Positions 35,516 through 47,262 of a stretch of DNA of 64,000 nucleotides are shown piece by piece (position 1 is the stretch's first letter; the number at the start of each line of letters is the position of its first letter). Location of the stretch: NCBI GenBank assembly GCA_963931865.1, contig OZ007511.1:6825283-6889282 (forward strand). The letters run 5' to 3'. Below the pieces are notes generated by a model. That model searched no databases. It was not told the origin of the DNA and saw only the letters and a program-made list of their open reading frames with translations. The translations under genes and the position numbers were made by a program. The stretch comes from Axinella damicornis (Eukaryota; Porifera; Demospongiae; Axinellida; Axinellidae).

Positions 35516-35818
35516 CTGAGCAGTCCTGTCACACGCTAAGGGGTGTTGTTGATGGGGTAGGTGTACGAATACACACCCTGATGAAGAACAGGAGAAGAAG
35601 GATAACACGTAGCAAGTTGCACTGGCTAACAGGAATGCAGTTCCCACCTGACTGAACAATGTATAGCTATGGCAGTAGTATAAACATCGTGATCAAGATT
35701 ATCACCATAGTCCAATTCTGAATATTGCCCACCCCTTACCCACGAGCAAGTATTACATGTACATGCTGTTATGTTCACAAACTGAGGAATTACGTGCAGA
35801 CATCAATACACCACTCAC

Positions 35819-35868
35819 TGCTCCAAAGACGCAGATGACAAAGAGATTGGAGATGAACAGAGCAATGG
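35819..35868 (-). pseudogene. SLC11-A exon, TM7
   Basis: 50 nt between AG and GTGAGT; reads IALFISNLFVICVFGA, joining in phase to the IES of the previous exon to make the conserved IESxIALF motif. Confidence 0.9.
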
Positions 35869-36730
35869 CTGAGGAGACAGAGATGAAGTTAGAACAGCTC
35901 CCAGCATTGCTGGTAGGCCTTGGCAGACTATGCCAGCAAAATTCCAAGCCTAATGAAGACATCAGGAGTAGAGTACAATTATAGCGCTGGCACAATAGAG
36001 GCATACCGTAGGCACTCTAATTATGCGTCCTTTCTAATTTTGCATCAAAATTCAACATCTCAAACAGATAATGCATCGCACCACAGGGACTAATTTGCAT
36101 AATGCGATTATAACAGCAGCATGGCAGCTAGCTCAAAGTGCACACAGTACTGTTGAACGGTGAAGAGGGCTTGTCACATCACTGCCTGTGTACGCTGATG
36201 TATAAAGACCCAGTTGCAATATGGCTGGGACATCAGTGAAGGTACAAGACAGCAACTCACTTACGTATTCTGGATCCCAGGATACGGACACCCCATATAG
36301 GAGAAAAGGCAGCGACAGTTTGACAACCGGGAACAAACACAGCCGCTATGCAATAGCCTTGTCTTACTTTTAGTACCTAGCGAGGTGTTTTCTAATCATG
36401 TGTTCAAGTTCGTCATCGTTTGGCGGACCGAATTTCTTTCAATTGTTGCGTTGCATTTCATTTTTTGAGTGACGCATACTTGGAGCGCCTACGGTAATAA
36501 TGAACCATATTATTTGCTCGTACAGTCTAACTTAAGGTTAAAGATTTTTCCTGAGGCAGAAAAACACTGCACGTAGTCGCACAAGAATAGTTTGGGGCAG
36601 AATACTGCATATATACAGGCAGATTATGTGCTCCACACCACACTGCCATAAATTGTGGAATGGACAGAACTTAAATGATGTTTCAAGGTGTACTTACTAT
36701 TGCAGGAGTGAGAGGGCAATACAGGATAAT

Positions 36731-36797
36731 AGTCGGTTCAGGGCTGACAGTATTGGCCCTCCCTATGGTCGGGCCAATACTGTCAGCCCTGAACCAA
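36731..36797. repeat. perfect hairpin, also at 53313-53379
   Basis: GGTTCAGGGCTGACAGTATT and its complement AATACTGTCAGCCCTGAACC enclose a short loop. Present in both duplicated copies, so older than the duplication. Confidence 0.9.
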
Positions 36798-37305
36798 ATA
36801 TTCTTCTGTACTGCCCGACCTAAGGAGTACAATAATAATAATAACTCACTTTCGTTCAGCGCTACGTACGTACATACATAGCTTCTTTGATCGACAGGCA
36901 GTGCAACAGTTCAGTGTGAAAACGGTAGCATTCAACCGAATTCAATCCATTCCAAGGAGCCGGGCTACAATACTAAAACTCCAAAGCGCTCTCTTGCAGA
37001 ACTACCTTCAGGTGCATCCATTGGAAAAAAGAACAGCTAGCAACATCCAGTGCCGTCTTCAGTAACTATGACTCCATGCAATCAGCAATGCCCATTCCGG
37101 TCAAGTGAACATCTGAACCAATACAGCAATAAGCTGAATGGATACGGCAAAATATTCAGTTCAGCGACACATCATCATACCCTGGTTATCCGTTCAGGGT
37201 TCTGATACATAGTCCCATAGTAATATTTATTCTGACGTGTTGATGAAGTCAATGATACAGAAACGCTTATCATGATGAATTAAATCTACCAGCATAGTAA
37301 CTCAC

Positions 37306-37393
37306 TAGACTCAATGGAGTTGTACTTGATCCCCTCCTTCACCTCCACCACATTGCTACGGGAGATGGACCGCCTCAGCCCAGGGCCGGATCA
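37306..37393 (-). pseudogene. SLC11-A exon, TM6-TM7 loop
   Basis: Reads LRRSISRSNVVEVKEGIKYN then SIES, the Nramp loop before TM7. An 88-nt exon fits the phases of its neighbours, but its first codon is then TGA. The dispersed repeat at 37421 lies just upstream in transcription, so the acceptor may have been altered. The same TGA is in copy B. Confidence 0.85.
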
Positions 37394-37420
37394 CTGTAAA
37401 AGATATAGGGTGGTCCATTA

Positions 37421-37531
37421 GACACTGCCGAAGGCAGTGTGCAGAGGTGTGAAGCGTGGGAAAAAATTTCACATTCATTTTTCAGTTATCAGGATAGGCT
37501 CTCATGGCACCTTTGTGCTTTGCACTGCAAG
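37421..37531 (+). repeat. dispersed repeat, copy 3 of 4
   Basis: ACACTGCCGAAGGCAGTG, then TTCATTTTTCAGTTATCAGG and TTTGTGCTTTGCACTGCA. It lies 27 bp from an SLC11 exon. Confidence 0.85.
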
Positions 37532-38826
37532 TTCCAGATGTAAGAGGATTGCAGGTCCAGCGGCCACCATGTGCTTCTTTCTTGCTCAAATTTCGCTCGT
37601 GCAACGTGTAATACGTACTTAAACATAGCTATACTAGATCGTGGTCTCGTTCCCAAGCTGTTATAATTAGCTCCAGGTTGCCTCGATGCTCGATGTTGCA
37701 ATGGAGCGGCAGGTAAAAAAAACAACAAAAAAGCTACCTGGCCTGAGAATTGGGTGGGCCATGGCCCACACGGCCAACCGTGCTGTGCCGGCCCTGGGCT
37801 CTGAGGAAACAAGTGACAAGCAGCTGCATATTCATCTACGCACATACATGTATTGCACGTATTGTAGTATTCGCTAGGTATTGTGGGGCAAGCCTGAGTG
37901 AGTGTAACATAGCCTCCCTCCTGCATGAGAAATTTCACCATGCAGGAGGGCAATATCTTGATGTGATGGGTGTGGCGAAAACAAATCAGGCAAACAATTT
38001 TATGCTACATGGGAAGTGCCATGCCATGGAGAGCTCCCTGACCTTGCCAGGCTGCCCAACTAGGTCCCTAGATCGAGCTGGTTGGACAATCAACAGTGCA
38101 GTTTGGTTCCGTCGGCAATCTATACTTTCTTGACCATCGAGGCTCTCCCAAACTCCTAAATTATCACAAACACAACTTCTGTTATAACCGTCTCTTTTTC
38201 TTATGGATATCGAGAGGCAATCGCAGTCCTGGTAGCCACAATGCAACCGATTGCGTTGCAGCTCATTTCAATTAACGCACCTGTCACGTAAGGACCATGC
38301 TTGGTTGACAGAGTCAGCAATGGCGTCCAAAGGGAAGACAAGAACTTTTACAGCACTCACAACTTCACCAGCATGGTGATTTTTGGCATGTGAGTGTCTG
38401 TTAACGACAGTAATCACACCTGTGTGGTCAGAATCTTTGAGGGGCCTTCGTAACAGCTGTGCTGACAACGAACTTTGAAGAGAGCGATTGAGCGATGGCG
38501 GCCGACGGCACTACAAAAGTGCTTCTATCTCCACCACCAAGGTGAGTTTCAGCACCAAAATTGTATGGTGAGGACAGTGGATGATAGCGATCACGACGGT
38601 GCAGTACGAATCTTTGCAGGCCATTCCTAAGTAGTCAAACATTATTTACACTGGTAGAGTTACTACTCCTTGCAGGGGGGAAAATTGTGCCGCATAAACA
38701 ATCTTCATCAGCATGTGTGTGAACATGGAACACTTCCCAATACAGTTCTAAAAAGATTTTACCTGGTGAAATTTCCCACCACACAGCCATAGTTACATAA
38801 CAATGGTGACACAGCAGCACTCTTAC

Positions 38827-38892
38827 CAGGACCAGTCCAGAGTGTAGGTAGAGGTTGTGAGGCATGATGACAGCTCCTAACACACCCAGGCC
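38827..38892 (-). pseudogene. SLC11-A exon, TM6 with MPHNLYLHS
   Basis: 22 codons in phase 0. GAVIMPHNLYLHSGLVL is the most diagnostic Nramp motif; in the family the Met of MPH binds the transition metal and the His helps proton coupling. The motif is intact here. Confidence 0.97.
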
Positions 38893-39279
38893 CTACGGAG
38901 GAGAGCAGGAGGGAAAGGCAACTAATCAGCTGGCAGGACACAGCACGAGAATATGTTATACACAGGAACACACAGTAGGTATGCTTGAATGGTTCATTTT
39001 CATTTTAAAACAACAACGAAGTATTATGTGTATGCAAGGCAACTCATGCCTCGATCCTCCAAGTTACTCCAAATGAAACACAGCCATAACTTCTACAACA
39101 GTACAATTGAGTAAAGGTCATATTAGGCTTCAAAGTTAGCTTCATACCCAGTGGCTGTGATCTTAGCCCCTCCCTCGGTTATTGCTGTTACTAACAATCA
39201 CAACTGCCATCAAGTGTCTTGAGTTGCCCTTTTGAACTCTCTAGATCCTCCCTCACTGTCCCAACAAATACCTTACTGC

Positions 39280-39880
39280 ATGTATCGTACTGGGAATGGA
39301 TATCCAGAGATGTCAATGGATATCCCAGGATGTCCCAAGCTCTATCAACCACTTGTCCCAGGTCCAAGTAGCGCCAAGAAGATCAGGGATATCTCAACCT
39401 GGTTGATCGCAAGAACACCAGGGATATCCTGGGATATCCCAGGCTCTGCCAAACGGTTGCCCAAGTATAGTCCCCAAAACACCCGGGATATCTTGGGATA
39501 TCCTAGGATGTCCCAAGCTGTGTAAATCGATTCTCCCAAGTCCAAGAACACAAAGGGTATGTGGGGACAAAGTTGACAACTGAGAATATTGCCACCTGTA
39601 ACCCCAGGTGCACCACTTGCACAACAATGCCTACATACTTTGGAATTCCTGTGATGTCCTTAGGACCAATAGGACAGCTTGGACCTGGGATCTGAAGGTC
39701 TCCATTGTAGGAACATCTTGGGAATTCCTGTGATGTCCATGAGGCCAGCAGGACAATCTCAGGACTACATGGACCACCAGGACACGAGAGAGTGGAAAGA
39801 CCAGGAATTCCCTCTGTATTACTAGGGACAACCAAGGTTGTCTGTTCTGTCCTCAGTTGTCCTAGGGATATGCGATGGAC
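39280..39880. repeat. GGATATCC-rich minisatellite and degenerate Gly-Pro frames
   Basis: GGGATATCCTGGGATATCCC words recur at irregular spacing to 39520. Beyond that the minus strand shows scattered GIPG, PGGP and GPKDITGIPK words resembling a decayed collagen-like repeat. The same tract is in copy B (61050-61650). I do not call a gene. Confidence 0.6.
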
Positions 39881-40217
39881 AACCATGCTAACAAGATTAC
39901 ACACTCAATCACTCTGCTAGTTGCACCACACGGACTATGTGACTTCAGCAACCAGGAGCACACTGTGATCTGAATACATTCCACCTTTGCTCTTGTTGTG
40001 ATACAAAAAGCTACCCACTACTGCTGTGGGGACAGCTCGCTAACATTCGCTGGTTCAATGTCAACATTGCGTTCATTTCAATGTTCATTTTCATCCACAA
40101 CCACTAAGCACACATTGTAAATCTTCTATTTGCGATGCTGCAAGCATTTGAAAGTCTGCACATGTAAATACATGCAAGCACAACGATAGCATGGGTACAT
40201 AATGGTTGGAGGCTATA

Positions 40218-40568
40218 CCGTAGTTGCCGAAAATTTCGCGGTCTAGCCACTAAACGTGACACACAAATATTTCGTGGTGGGAAATTTTCGCTGATTACTT
40301 CCGCAAAAAAATTACGCTCGTAATAACTTACTATTGACACGTGCGATCGTGCTGATGGAGCGATCGATCTGTGTATGCGTGGCTACCACGTCTACAGCGA
40401 AGCAACTGAGCTACTGTGTGAGCGTGAGCCCAAGAACACGAAGGACAGTAACTGTTATGCCTAGCGCTAGCTGTGGAAATATATTTCGCGAGTTTAATAT
40501 TCGCGGTCTCACTTCATCCGCGAATACTGCGAAAATTTCCCCACCGCGAAATTAACTGCAACTACGGT
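40218..40568. mobile_element. TIR element CCGTAGTTGC, present only in duplication copy A
   Basis: CCGTAGTTGCCG at the left faces GCAACTACGG at the right with TA at each edge. The interior is rich in inverted AAAATTTCGCGG blocks. Copy B lacks it: GGAGGCTAATCTCAAG at about 61938-61953 is the near-intact empty site. Confidence 0.88.
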
Positions 40569-41154
40569 AGATCTCAAGTGCACCTAGTGTGCACAAGTCA
40601 CTTTAGAGGCCATTTCTTTCTCGTGGTGATTTTCAGTCTCTAGAACCCTTACTAATTTCTATTCCCTCACGTTGCTGGGTTCGAAACTGCTCTCATAGGT
40701 AATGTTAGCCATCCTAATCAGATGAGTGATTCTAACCACACCCATCAATTAATGGAAATGGAGGCCTTACAAGGCAAGATGGTTGTTTCTAAGTCCATTT
40801 ATCAAAGGAAATGGCCCTCCCAGAACTAGTGCCAACCAAGACCTTTCAACAGTGGAACCCAGACATGGCCATTCTGTTTGGTAGTGTTTTCACCCTTACC
40901 CACTCACCTCTCCCTGTCCCGCCCTTTCTGTTTACACAGAACCTAAGTCCAAGGACATTGCTGGATGTGAAGCTGAAAGTCTCCTGACTGATATATATAT
41001 CCCCTATGGGGTTAAAGCTCTAATTTTTAATTAGTTCTCTCAAGCCACCATGGAACTTGGCTCAATAGGAGTCCGTAGAAGACTGCCAGAACAGGAACAC
41101 CATCATACTCGACCACATTACACATAAACACCACCCTACCCTTGGTGGGTATTC

Positions 41155-41760
41155 TGTATTATACTATAATATACAGTGTACTTAGGATATTCTAACCAAT
41201 CAGGTTACAGTATTAGTGGAAAATAACATGACATTGTCGTGGCCAGCCCCGTATGCATACTGTAAGCGATTGCGTGCTTGAAAAAGCGAAGAGCTAGCTT
41301 TGTTAGTCTAGCCAAGGACTTGTGCTTTTACTGCTACCTCAGTCAAATATCATGGATGCCTCTGCCTCTGATCGGTGAGTGCCTACACCACAGCATCTAT
41401 GTCTGTACAGTGTTAGAATAGCCCAAGCATAGTATAAGTTAGTAGTTGTATCCCTGGCCAGCAGGATGTAAGACCTGTTATACCTTACTTAGGCTATTCT
41501 AACCAATCACGTTACAGTATTTGCGGGAAATAACGGGTCATATATCCCGCGGCCGGCCGCGCGCGCATACCGTAAGTGATCGTGTGCGAGAGAAAGCGAA
41601 GGCTAAGCTCTGTTAGTCTAGCCAAGGAGACTTGGGCCTTTACCACTGCCTCAGTCAAGTATCACAGATGCCTCTGCCACTGATCGGTGAGTGTCTACAC
41701 CGTAGTATCCATGTTTACACAGCGTACTCAGTTTAGAATAGCCTAAGCATGGTATAAGTT
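41155..41760. repeat. tandem pair of ~310-bp units, third copy at 62620-62960
   Basis: Each unit runs from TAGGMTATTCTAACCAATCA through a GTTAGTCTAGCCAAGGA stretch to GATGCCTCTGCC and GATCGGTGAGTG. ATGGATGCCTCTGCCTCTGA followed by CGGTGAGTG looks like a first exon with donor, in units 1 and 3, but nothing identifies it. Confidence 0.7.
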
Positions 41761-41940
41761 AGTTGTATCCCTGGCCAGCGGGATGTATGACCCTATATCC
41801 CTTGGGAAAGGTCAGTGCTTTCGTTCCGCCTCGGAAGTGCCTCGGGCTTCGCCCTCGGCACTTCCTCGGCTCCACTCAAGCACTGACCTTTCCCGTGGGA
41901 AATAACGGGTCATACATCCCGCTGGCCAGGGATATACCCT
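41753..41940. mobile_element. foldback TATCCCTGGCCAGCGGGATG
   Basis: TATCCCTGGCCAGCGGGATG and its inverse enclose mirrored GGAAAGGTCAGTGCTTTCGT arms. A related partial element follows (41941-42060), and copy B has one at 62990-63140. Confidence 0.75.
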
Positions 41941-42931
41941 ATACTTACATCCCTGGGAAAAGGCCAGTGCTTTCGTTACACCTCGGAAGTGCCTTGGGCT
42001 TTGTTCCTCGGCTCCACAAAAGCACTGATTATATCCCGCTGGCCAGGGATATAACCTATACTTATCCCACAGCTGTAGACCTGCTCCATTGATAATGAAA
42101 GGAGAGCTACAGTGGAATATGAGGGCATATTCCACTCTTCCTGAGGCTATGAAGTTTACACAGGTTGTGTTTTCGTGTAAACAATACGTAGACATATGTA
42201 GTAGCTGCATGTGGGAGTCAGGTACTAGGTAAGGTGTATATATATTTAATTTAGCGCCGGAACTGCCAGTATTGAACCAGGTACCGGTGCCGGACTCAGA
42301 GAAATAGACGTTCGTGGTCAAAGGAGTTCTGTGCCTGGTAAGTCACTCAAAGATGGTCCCAAAACGGCAGTGTCTTGTTGGTGTTTGTGCAAGAATGAGG
42401 GTTGCCAAGTACTACTAAAGCAACGAGTACTGGCGCCGGTGCATCGGGGCAACTATAATAGCTGTAGGAGAAGCGCTGTTTCTGTCGGTTGACTGGAGCA
42501 AAACGGAGGGAATTAGACAGAAACGTAGCTCTCATATTAGTGGGGCATCCCCATGAGGTTGGTACGCATGCGTGGAGGGGGTATACAAGGGCGTGAGCAG
42601 AAGAGTAAAGCAGTTTTTTAGCTCTCCTGTTTGGCAGGCAAGGAATATAATCAGGCTAACGTGAAATAGCTTAGTGGTTGAAGGACCCACCCACCCAACC
42701 CTTGTGATATTGTGATTTTCTCTACCATCATATGTAGAAATTTGTGCTGTGGGGATCATGCAAGACCTTGGGAAAATTCAGGAACCGAAGCTCCGCGAGT
42801 ACCCCAAAGACTTAGGTTGTCAAGTGCTGAGTCCACACCTACACAGATACAAGGTGCTATGCATGTATGTGCAATATGTTGGTCCACTGACATACGTATT
42901 AGTGTTTATTACCACAGATAATACTGCTTGT

Positions 42932-43056
42932 GGCCTCGTTACCAGGCCATCTCCTGCTCAATCCGTTTTGTAGCCACATGTGACCTTTGAACCCCCCATC
43001 AGAAAAGCTGCCTTTCTTATGGGGTTCAAAGATCAGATGGACTGGGAACGAGGCTA
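42932..43056. mobile_element. MITE, GCCTCGTTACCAGG, in duplication copy A
   Basis: Counterpart of the element at 63824-63948. Here the left flank has lost the GTATACA that remains in copy B, so the 9-bp target duplication is visible only there. Confidence 0.8.
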
Positions 43057-43079
43057 AGTGGTATACACTGTGTACCCAC

Positions 43080-43145
43080 CTGCTTCACGGCCCCCTGTGT
43101 GCAGTTCTCGCACCACGGAATGAACACTCCCTTCACCACGTCCAC
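43080..43145 (-). pseudogene. SLC11-A exon, TM5-TM6 loop
   Basis: 22 codons, phase 0: VDVVKGVFIPWCENCTQGAV then KQ. Matches the Nramp loop LKGLVVP-type segment before TM6. Intact in copy A; its copy B counterpart ends in a stop. Confidence 0.9.
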
Positions 43146-43307
43146 CTGGACAGTGCAGCATGGATGTACTGGAGTTGGGGGGAGGGGGAGCGAATAAGTA
43201 TGCAGTCGAATACTTTCCTTGATTAGGGAGGGTACTATAGGAACAGAAGAAGCAAGTCATTGGCCAGACTACGTTGTTCTAAGACAAAAAAAATTACATC
43301 TCACTTA

Positions 43308-43734
43308 CAGCCCGTTTATACTAGCGCTCTGGATCGATCCAGCTCGAACTGGTTCGAATTATCTCGTAATGTAAACACGAACCGAACCGCACCGATCCGC
43401 TCCGTACTGGACCACCAAACTCCATCGAACTGGTTCGATCCGGAGCGCTCCCGCCTCAAGTGTAAATGGAATCGAACCCGTTGGTAGACGCAATAGTATC
43501 CGATCCAGATCACGAAGGGTCCGGTTTCGAGACGAGGGGTTGTCATGGTGTTGTATATCGAACATGACTAGTCTCGTGAGAATGCGGCCTGGGCATGTGA
43601 CTAATCATGAACTTTGACCCCGAATCACACGTACATGGAGCGCTCGGGCGGCATAGTGTAAACGCACTTCCCAGATCGATCTGCGTCGAACCGGAGCGAA
43701 TCCGCCCTTCTCGGTCTGTAGTGTAAACGGGCTG
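43308..43734. mobile_element. 427-bp MITE, CAGCCCGTTTAYAC, TTA target duplication
   Basis: CAGCCCGTTTATAC faces GTGTAAACGGGCTG; TTA flanks both sides (43305-43307, 43735-43737). A 3-bp TWA duplication is typical of PIF/Harbinger-type elements. No transposase inside. Confidence 0.85.
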
Positions 43735-44089
43735 TTAGTTGCTGGGCTAGGTGTTACTTTGGAGTCCTGGCCTCCACTGCATGTGATGCAGATTTTGGCC
43801 AATAACAAGCCTCATCTACCCTGAGATGAGTAGGTGTGTTCTTGAAGGTGTTTTCACCTGATATAGTTACCACATCCTTCGGAGGGGATGTACGTCCCGG
43901 AGGATCTGATTCGATCTGGCTGATTGTTCGCCACCAGCCATTGTGGTAACCCCTCAGGGGCGAAAAAAAAAAATCAGCTATACCGGCATGACAGGGAGAT
44001 GGTGACCACAGGACTACACATCAATGTCATATGTAGGCCAGAGCATAGGAGAGTAGAATAATTTCACAACTTTTGAGCAGCGCACTTAC

Positions 44090-44157
44090 CATCCACCCAA
44101 ACATGCCACACATAATTGTGATCAATCCACCGAAGAAGAACTCCAGGTAGCGCAAAC
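44090..44157 (-). pseudogene. SLC11-A exon, TM4-TM5
   Basis: 68 nt, entering in phase 1 and leaving in phase 0. LRYLEFFFGGLITIMCGMFG matches the conserved LRKLEAFFG...LITIM of TM5. Confidence 0.93.
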
Positions 44158-44175
44158 CTGAAGAGGGTGTGTGAC

Positions 44176-44178
<3 letters not shown>

Positions 44179-44263
<85 letters not shown>
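44179..44263. repeat. GT microsatellite
   Basis: About 42 uninterrupted GT units, 20 bp from an SLC11 exon. Confidence 0.98.
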
Positions 44264-44264
<1 letters not shown>

Positions 44265-44561
44265 AATGTATATAGGTGCATGTGTGTATGTGTGGTGCAT
44301 AAACATCTTGGTGAGTTTCTGTGTGCCGAAAGGTCTCTAAATGGAGTCCTGAGGATACTATACACACACATCATGCACACAAAACACAAATGTACACAAC
44401 GATCACCATTAAAGGAGCAGGCTGGTGCCAACAGGAAGACAAAAGTGCTTACAACTCGAGTTGTAACCACTTTTGTCTTCCTGAGTAAGTTACTCATGGG
44501 GCAATTTTCCCCTACCAGGAATGTAACCAGCCTGTCACCACAGCAATGACTACTGGCTCAC

Positions 44562-44623
44562 TGTAGCTCTCCAGGAAGAAGGTATCAATGCCAGTGATCA
44601 GACATCCCTCCCACAGCGGGATT
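44562..44623 (-). pseudogene. SLC11-A exon, TM3-TM4
   Basis: 62 nt; reads IPLWEGCLITGIDTFFLESY, corresponding to Nramp IPLWGGVLIT.xDTF. Phases match both neighbours. Confidence 0.93.
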
Positions 44624-44802
44624 CTAGGGAGGAGAAACTGATTGAACACTTCAATGTTTTCACTGTCCACCAAGACTGAACTGGCACCTGCCCCTGGGAG
44701 GAGACCAATCAAGTTCGCCTTCCAAAACAGTTTCAGTTCAATGAAGTTCTACCACGGTGAAGAAACGTGCGCCAGCTAGAAGGTTGGGTTACTATAATTA
44801 CC

Positions 44803-45228
44803 TCGTGCGCATGCGCAGCAGAGGGTAGAGTGATCGGTTTGTCTGTCAGTCTGTCCTGTCAGTCTGTCCATAGATGTAGAGCGGTTTGAGCAGTGAAGGC
44901 CTTGTTGGAGGCTTATTTCAGGATAGAAGTGTCAGAATTCAGAAAATACTAGCGTCTACGTAACTCACAGACCAGAGATCTACTCGAGAGGCTGAGAAAA
45001 GCTGCGTGAAAGTCGTGCTTCTAATTTATACAACTTGACCACACCCTATTTCTAACATTACTGCCACAACTTACGGTATCTCATTCTGCAGCGCATGCTG
45101 ATATCGCTGTAAATCATGGCCTAGCTAGCTCATCGTGCATGCTGTATGAATAACAGTCGGTGGTAGGCCTATAGCTGTCAAGTCAAAGTTGTGCACGGGG
45201 TACGTGCTCTGCTGAGCACCTCTAGTTA
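44803..45228 (+). repeat. dispersed repeat with CAGTCTGT, copy 2 of 2
   Basis: See 28692. CGTGCGCATGCGCAG at the start, TCTGTCAGTCTGTCCTGTCA near 44840, and an end with GAGCACCTCTAGTT. Confidence 0.7.
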
Positions 45229-45409
45229 TGAAAATGTTTGCTTTCAACTACATCCTTGACAGGCCTTCATCCATCAAGATTACTGGACATTAGTGGAGAA
45301 TACTCATTATTGGAGAATACTGGAATTCCTACTAAAATTGTATTGGTCTATTCTGGTCTCAATTTGGTATGGATGGAGTCCTGGCAATTAGGCTAGGGGT
45401 GGCACTCAC

Positions 45410-45472
45410 GTCAGCTGGGAGAGTATGTGAATGGCAATGGCAGATCCAATCAGAAATGATACGAACACAATT
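45410..45472 (-). pseudogene. SLC11-A exon, TM3, abutted by a transposon
   Basis: VSFLIGSAIAIHILSQL corresponds to Nramp VIGSAIAINLLS and leaves in phase 2 to join the next exon correctly. The upstream boundary is unclear: a MITE (45474-46023) is inserted at the exon edge and no phase-compatible acceptor is obvious, so this insertion may have damaged splicing. Confidence 0.8.
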
Positions 45473-45473
45473 A

Positions 45474-46023
45474 CTGTACTCTCGCGAAAGTCCGCCCACT
45501 CCGCAAAGAGCGCCCACCCCCCACTTTTGGCTCAATTTTCTATATAGGGTCAAAGTTTACTCGAATGAGCGCCCACCCTCGCGCTATAGCCTCGTGCCTC
45601 GTGTAACAGGCGATGGAGCGCATTAGTGAGATGTTCCAGCGTATCTGAGGTAAGAACCTCCTTGCAGCAAGTCTCTATTAGTCTGTGTATCCGTATCTAT
45701 GGTGTCCATGTGTGTTGCCTGGCTTGCCTGTGCTGACGACGGCCCCGCGGCCTCCACGCTGGACCTCAGCCAGCGCTTGGCGGCAGCGAAGATAACGTGG
45801 TGAGCGGTGATGTTGCTAGTGACTCCAGCGATGTAGATGTGCTGAGAGGGCTTTGACTCACGCGCGCTTGCTGCTCGATCGCTGCTATTGCTACTTGTGT
45901 ACGTAAACAAAGGTGGGCGCTCTTTCGAGGTTGAATGCGGAAACACTCGAAAGAGCGCCCACCTCCCTGTTTGGTGAGAAAGTAAGATGCAGCGCCCATG
46001 GGCGGACTTTCGCGAGAGTACGG
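45474..46023. mobile_element. 550-bp TIR element, CCGTACTCTCGCGAAAGTCC, TA target
   Basis: CTGTACTCTCGCGAAAGTCC faces the inverse of CCGTACTCTCGCGAAAGTCC; TA lies on both sides. Inner inverted repeats carry AAGAGCGCCCACC. Its frames (up to 107 residues) have no known domain. It resembles the elements at 40218 and near 52230. Confidence 0.85.
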
Positions 46024-46168
46024 TATAATGGAAACACTTTATATCCTCATTCCCATGCCTTCACAGTGTACCTCCAGCTTTGCAGAATGTAAAGGAGGGC
46101 TGAACGACAATGGACTTGTAGTTTACACAACTAATCACTATACTATAACAGCTAAAGCTAGCTAACTG

Positions 46169-46567
46169 TAGCCTCGTACCCAGTCCCACGCCCAGCTTTT
46201 CGTCGCTGCTTAGTACGGTAAAGCGGGGAGGGCCTGGTACATCTTCTCACGTGAGTGACGTCAAGGGCAGAAAGGGGTAGAAAGACCGGAAGGAAGCGTG
46301 GGCGTACGTGGGTCTCAGAACAGCAAGAAGAGCGAAGGTACCAGGTAACATACCACACGTATCTAGCTAGCGGGGGGCGACTGTCATACTCACCGAGCGT
46401 TGAACGTGTAGATGGCTGAATAACACGCAAAACGTAGCGTCTTCGTTCTGAAAATTTTGCCATTTTTCGATTGCGTCATGCTCACGTGAGAAGATGTACC
46501 AGGCCGTCCCCGCTTTACCGTACTAAGCAGCGACGAAAAGCTGGGCGTGGGACTGGGAACGAGGCTA
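46169..46567. mobile_element. 399-bp MITE, TAGCCTCG family, 9-bp target duplication
   Basis: TAGCCTCGTACCCAGTCCCA faces TGGGACTGGGAACGAGGCTA, with inner arms CAGCTTTTCGTCGCTGCTTA. AGCTAACTG is duplicated at 46160-46168 and 46568-46576. Confidence 0.95.
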
Positions 46568-46576
46568 AGCTAACTG

Positions 46577-47130
46577 TATATAGCAGAAATCATTTCACTG
46601 GCATCAGAGTCTACTGCTGTTCGAACACACTAGCATCTAGCATCCATCTCTACATGCTGTGGAGTAAGGCTGATCCTCTTGTCTCTGTAGTTGTCACGCA
46701 GGAATGTACATGTATACGTACAGTGTTAGCACACTTCAACCAATCAAACACTGGAGGGGCAAAGGCCTGGAAATGAGGATATTTCACAAGAATAGGATCT
46801 GAACAGGCAGGAGAGGACTTCAGAACTTAATTACAAGTAGCTTGGAGCAAGAGTTGGACCTGCACCTAACAGTGAATAGGTGCTGATAAGCGAGCTGCAC
46901 TTCGTAATGTGCGACTACAGTAGCAGTAGTCAGGACAGCACAGTCCTGCCCTGGTCCTGCACTGTCCCGGGTTTTAGCACTAGAGTGTTTCGCTAGCTCG
47001 GTGCAACATGGAGGTACCCTACACTCAGACAAATACTTAGTTTGTATGTATGACACAGGACTTCTGCTAACACACACCTACCCCCCCCCCCCCCCCCCTT
47101 CCCCCCCAACCGTACACATCTTCCCATCAC
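46577..47130. other. SLC11-A intron, no separate feature
   Basis: Only a poly-C run (about 47082-47106) stands out. Confidence 0.5.
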
Positions 47131-47262
47131 CTGAATGTCACTGCCAATGATGGCAAGCTCCATGGACAGCCAGAGAACAAGGCGAGGTACGATGGGGTAA
47201 TCGTCGTGACACACCTCTGCCAAGTGCTTCCTTGTCATCACACCCAGCTTTGCAGACATGAG
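47131..47262 (-). pseudogene. SLC11-A exon, TM2
   Basis: 44 codons, phase 0, clean splice sites. [19 protein letters not shown] and then [13 protein letters not shown], nearly the family consensus (LAxxLGVVTGx[16 protein letters not shown]). Confidence 0.96.

Larger units (their letters stand above)
36352..43146. repeat. segmental duplication, copy A (partner 52940-64000)
   Basis: Nearly identical to 52940-64000 over most of its length, with insertions and deletions. It starts at GCCTTGTCTTAC next to position 36352 and continues through the TM5-TM6 loop exon at 43080-43145. The partner carries 4.9 kb plus a local tandem duplication not present here, while this copy alone has the 40218-40568 element. 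Confidence 0.95.

Noticed and set aside
39503..39904. 133-residue frame with Gly-Pro words, possible collagen
   Set aside because: Gly-X-Y periodicity breaks every few triplets; duplicated with its surroundings; composition of a minisatellite explains it.
44027..44549. 156- and 122-residue frames around the GT repeat
   Set aside because: Long only because of the (GT)n repeat; the real coding part is the 44090-44157 SLC11 exon.
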